Part shown: piece after piece, positions 58,807 through 61,426 of the stretch
Layout of the letters: the number at the start of each line of letters is the position of its first letter
Numbering within the stretch: the stretch's first letter is position 1
From: Candidatus Electryonea clarkiae
GTDB taxonomy: Bacteria; Electryoneota; Electryoneia; Electryoneales; Electryoneaceae
DNA: 61,426 bases
Direction of reading: 5' to 3'
Assembly: GCA_030765455.1 (NCBI GenBank)
Contig: JAVCCM010000050.1
Location: 1 to 61,426 of the forward strand
Notes under the pieces: generated by a model
Told to the model about the DNA's origin: nothing
Database searches by the model: none
Seen by the model: only the letters and a program-made list of their open reading frames with translations
Program-made: the position numbers and the translations under genes

Positions 58807-61426
58807 ATGAAAGTATCGAAACAACTGCCTGTTCGCCTCTTTATTTCTGCTTTAACTACCGGGTTATTATTATGGACGTTTCCTGGCCTCATTACCGCTG
58901 ATTCTAATTTTGTCACTAACTTAGAAGAAAGCTCAGCAGTGGGAATAGTATTAGATGGAGTGTTAATTAATGTCCCTGGTACTATTGTGCCTGAAGGATT
59001 TGTTCAATCTTCACAAAAAAATCCATTCATTCCTGGGACTCGTTCGGAATTGGATGAGATTTTCGAGTTAGATTTTGATGATGATGATAGACCTTCATCT
59101 TTTAATCAAATTACTGCTTTACGGGATGATTATGAAGAACTGGGGATTACTTTCGAGGGTCCAGATGATGATGATGGGGGTGGGGTGCTTAACCAGGCTG
59201 GTGGATTTAGAGTAACCGGACATAGCGAACCAAATTTTCTTGCCTTCAATACTAATTCTGGATTTTCTGATGACGGTATTCCGCGAGGACCTGAGACAAT
59301 TCGATTTGAAGAAGATGTAATTTCATTTCAGATTGATGCCGGGCACAGTAGTTCAGGTACTATAACGATGACCGCGTACGATGCCGCGGACAATGAACTT
59401 GACAGTGATGAGATAGTCGGTGCGGCTACACTTGCTGAGATGAGCGTTGAAGCTGATGGAATTGAGCATATAGTAATCTCCTTTACCGGCACTGTATGTG
59501 TTATGGATAATATCGTATTTGAGACTTTTGAGGGAGAACCGGACGCAATCCTGCAAGGAATTGTTACCGATTCTGAAACAGGTGAAGCAGTGGAGGGAGC
59601 TGAAGTTCTGTACCGTAACGTTCCTGACATAACTGATGTAAACGGATTTTATTCATTCGATGAATGTCATACGGGCATACGGTTAATCAGATGTGTACAT
59701 GAAGATTATTCCTTTTTCTCTGAAGAAATCGAGATAGAAACAGGTGAGAATGTATTTAATATTGAGATTACTCATCTTTCTGAAGTTTCAGGTTATATCT
59801 ATGATGTGGATACTGAAGATCCAATAGAGGACGTGTCTGTGACCTTCGGCGAGGAAGGAACTACTACTGATGAAGACGGCTATTGGGCGATTCCCCTCCA
59901 GGAACAGGGTGAATATGCAGTCCTGGCTATGGCTGATCATTATTATGAATTCAGGGATGATGTGGAAGTTATTGCTGGCGATAATAATTTTGAATGGGAT
60001 CTGATTCCACTTGCGACCATATCCGGTACTATTACCGATTCCGAAACCGACCTGCCTGTAGAAGGTGCTGAAATATCTTATGATACACTTTATTCCGCAG
60101 TCAGCGATGAGAACGGTGAATATTTAATCATTGACGTCCGCGCCGGGGAATACCAGGTTACAATTGAGACGGAAGGTTATTTTGATTTTGAAGAAGATGC
60201 TGTTGAAGTTGAAGAACGTGAGAATATTATTGACTTCGCGATAGATATTCTTTCCGCAACATTATCCGGTGCAGTCAGGGATGAGTTAACCGAGGAACTG
60301 CTTTTCGGTGTAACGGTCACTGTGATTGACGAGGCAACCGGTGAGACCATGTACGAAGTTCTGACGGATGAAGCAGGTGAGTACACTACCGGGACGCTTC
60401 ATGATGGTGAAAGTTTCCTTGTAACTGCCACCATGGCTGGCTATGCACCCTCCGATGATGAAGAGGTCCCTATCAGGTGGAACCGTGAAAATGTTCAAGA
60501 CTTTGTGTTAACACCAATTTTCGCCCGTGGAATCCAGCAGCTACAACAGGAACAGGATCTTGAGACCTGGGTAACAACAACCGGGATAGTAACACAGGGC
60601 ACAAATGTAACAGACATTGAACAGACAAGTATCTATATCCAGGACGACTCAGGTTGGGGTATAAATATCTGGAGCGACGATCCCTGGGATCCTGAAAATA
60701 ATATCAACCGTGGAGATGGTGTCACAGTTGTCGGCTTCCTGGTCGAGGTGGACGAAATGACTCGTATCACCCAGTTCGAGATTGAGGTATCCAGCAACGA
60801 TAACGCTTTGCCTGACGCGCTAATTGAATCCACAGGCGACATGAGTGAAAATAACCAGCGTGAAGGTACCTGGGGACAGATAAGCGGTCAGATTAACCGT
60901 GATCCTCCTGGAGAAGGTGATTTCTCCTTAATCGTTGATGACGGTTCCGGGCAATGCGAGGTTCGGATTGCTGAGACCACCGGTATTGATATGTCTGAAT
61001 TTTCCATAAACGACTGGGGAACTTTCACAGGAGTTATCGGTCTATCCCGTCAAGGTCTCCGTATCATTCCAAACATGCAGGGTGACATAATCCGAATTCC
61101 TATCAACCCGCCAACAGACCTGACTTCCGAACAGGAAGTAAAGCCAGGTGATCCGTTGCAGCTCGAGGTTACCCTGAACTGGGCACATGAAAACCTTGAT
61201 GAATGGCTTCGTTTCAAGATATACCGCGACGGCGAACATATCGGCAACACCCAACAGAACACATGGTCAGAAATTCTGGAAGATCCAATCCCCGGTGAGT
61301 TTGGATCATATACTTATGAATATGAGGTGACGGCAGTCTATGATGAAGGTGAAACCGAAGGTGCTGAAATTGAAGTGATCTGGGATATAACACTGGTTCA
61401 CGAACGTCCATATTCAGGTGTTCCGA
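58807..61426 (+). CDS. modular secreted protein with regulatory-like and OB-fold-like domains, truncated by window edge
   Basis: The reading frame is open to the last base (873 codons seen), so the 3' end is missing. The ATG at 58807 is five bases after GGAGG. A signal peptide (about 1-35, LFISALTTGLLLWTFPG) is followed by a PEP-CTERM-like beta-sandwich (about 40-240: GFRVTGHSEPNFLAFN, ETIRFEEDVISFQIDAG). Five carboxypeptidase-regulatory-like domains follow (about 240-575: GIVTDSETGEAVEGAEV, GTITDSETDLPVEGAEI). Next come tandem OB-fold-like domains (about 580-760: TTGIVTQGTN, IYIQDDSGWGINIW, GDGVTVVGFL) and an uninterrupted FN3 domain (about 765-865: LQLEVTLNWAHENLDEWLRF). It stops at RPYSGVP, the spot where the relatives begin their YPNPFN sorting domain, so one is expected just past the edge. 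Acidic protein; function unknown. Confidence 0.85.
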   Translation, partial: MKVSKQLPVRLFISALTTGLLLWTFPGLITADSNFVTNLEESSAVGIVLDGVLINVPGTIVPEGFVQSSQKNPFIPGTRSELDEIFELDFDDDDRPSSFNQITALRDDYEELGITFEGPDDDDGGGVLNQAGGFRVTGHSEPNFLAFNTNSGFSDDGIPRGPETIRFEEDVISFQIDAGHSSSGTITMTAYDAADNELDSDEIVGAATLAEMSVEADGIEHIVISFTGTVCVMDNIVFETFEGEPDAILQGIVTDSETGEAVEGAEVLYRNVPDITDVNGFYSFDECHTGIRLIRCVHEDYSFFSEEIEIETGENVFNIEITHLSEVSGYIYDVDTEDPIEDVSVTFGEEGTTTDEDGYWAIPLQEQGEYAVLAMADHYYEFRDDVEVIAGDNNFEWDLIPLATISGTITDSETDLPVEGAEISYDTLYSAVSDENGEYLIIDVRAGEYQVTIETEGYFDFEEDAVEVEERENIIDFAIDILSATLSGAVRDELTEELLFGVTVTVIDEATGETMYEVLTDEAGEYTTGTLHDGESFLVTATMAGYAPSDDEEVPIRWNRENVQDFVLTPIFARGIQQLQQEQDLETWVTTTGIVTQGTNVTDIEQTSIYIQDDSGWGINIWSDDPWDPENNINRGDGVTVVGFLVEVDEMTRITQFEIEVSSNDNALPDALIESTGDMSENNQREGTWGQISGQINRDPPGEGDFSLIVDDGSGQCEVRIAETTGIDMSEFSINDWGTFTGVIGLSRQGLRIIPNMQGDIIRIPINPPTDLTSEQEVKPGDPLQLEVTLNWAHENLDEWLRFKIYRDGEHIGNTQQNTWSEILEDPIPGEFGSYTYEYEVTAVYDEGETEGAEIEVIWDITLVHERPYSGVP

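Overview
The window looks like chromosomal DNA of an uncultured bacterium of the Fibrobacteres-Chlorobi-Bacteroidetes (FCB) assemblage. The main evidence is seven large secreted proteins that end in the YPNPFN-type C-terminal domain used for type IX-like secretion; an eighth is cut off by the right edge. Supporting evidence is a GldA/GldF/GldG-like ABC operon, PorV-like and beta-barrel outer-membrane proteins, and low-to-moderate GC. I cannot name the lineage from sequence alone.

Layout. 1-3.8 kb: a saccharopine dehydrogenase, a radical SAM/SPASM enzyme overlapping a small lipoprotein-like partner gene, and tRNA-Glu(CTC). 3.8-10.6 kb: three minus-strand T9SS-sorted proteins (two related choice-of-anchor/propeller proteins and one seven-repeat VCBS/FG-GAP protein). 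11-19.6 kb: a secreted lipocalin-like protein, a propeller sensor with a histidine-kinase dimerisation domain but no ATPase domain, a cyclic-nucleotide-binding protein next to a K+ channel, and an M23 endopeptidase with a TPR partner. 20.4-32.9 kb: four consecutive plus-strand T9SS proteins built from the same modules, two of them recent tandem duplicates. 32.9-36.5 kb: a repeat-rich spacer and a large lipoprotein made of carboxypeptidase-regulatory repeats. 37-43.4 kb: queF, glgC and a four-gene ABC/GldG/DUF4340 operon. 43.7-46 kb: a TetR regulator and a B12-binding radical SAM protein.

46-50 kb is the most accessory-looking stretch. It holds a VOC protein, a papain-fold NlpC/P60-like protein, a HEPN-like protein and a SEFIR-domain protein. 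Three near-consensus promoters of one repeated type, each with a DnaA-box-like element upstream, precede the first three of these genes. The HEPN/SEFIR pair is the best candidate here for an undescribed defence module.

50.3-58.4 kb is a minus-strand block: spmA, spmB, thiamine pyrophosphokinase, an SSS-family symporter (a thiamine-uptake candidate), a PorV-like protein, an outer-membrane barrel and a zinc-ribbon/HEPN-like protein, all packed with small overlaps, followed by an MltB-like transglycosylase. The window ends inside another modular secreted protein.

Two themes link the regions. The first is a shared toolkit of extracellular modules (carboxypeptidase-regulatory, tandem OB-fold-like, FN3 and T9SS domains, plus a beta-rich domain that interrupts FN3). 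The second is many short dispersed palindromic repeats in the intergenic spaces. No CRISPR array, rRNA, transposase or integrase gene was seen.
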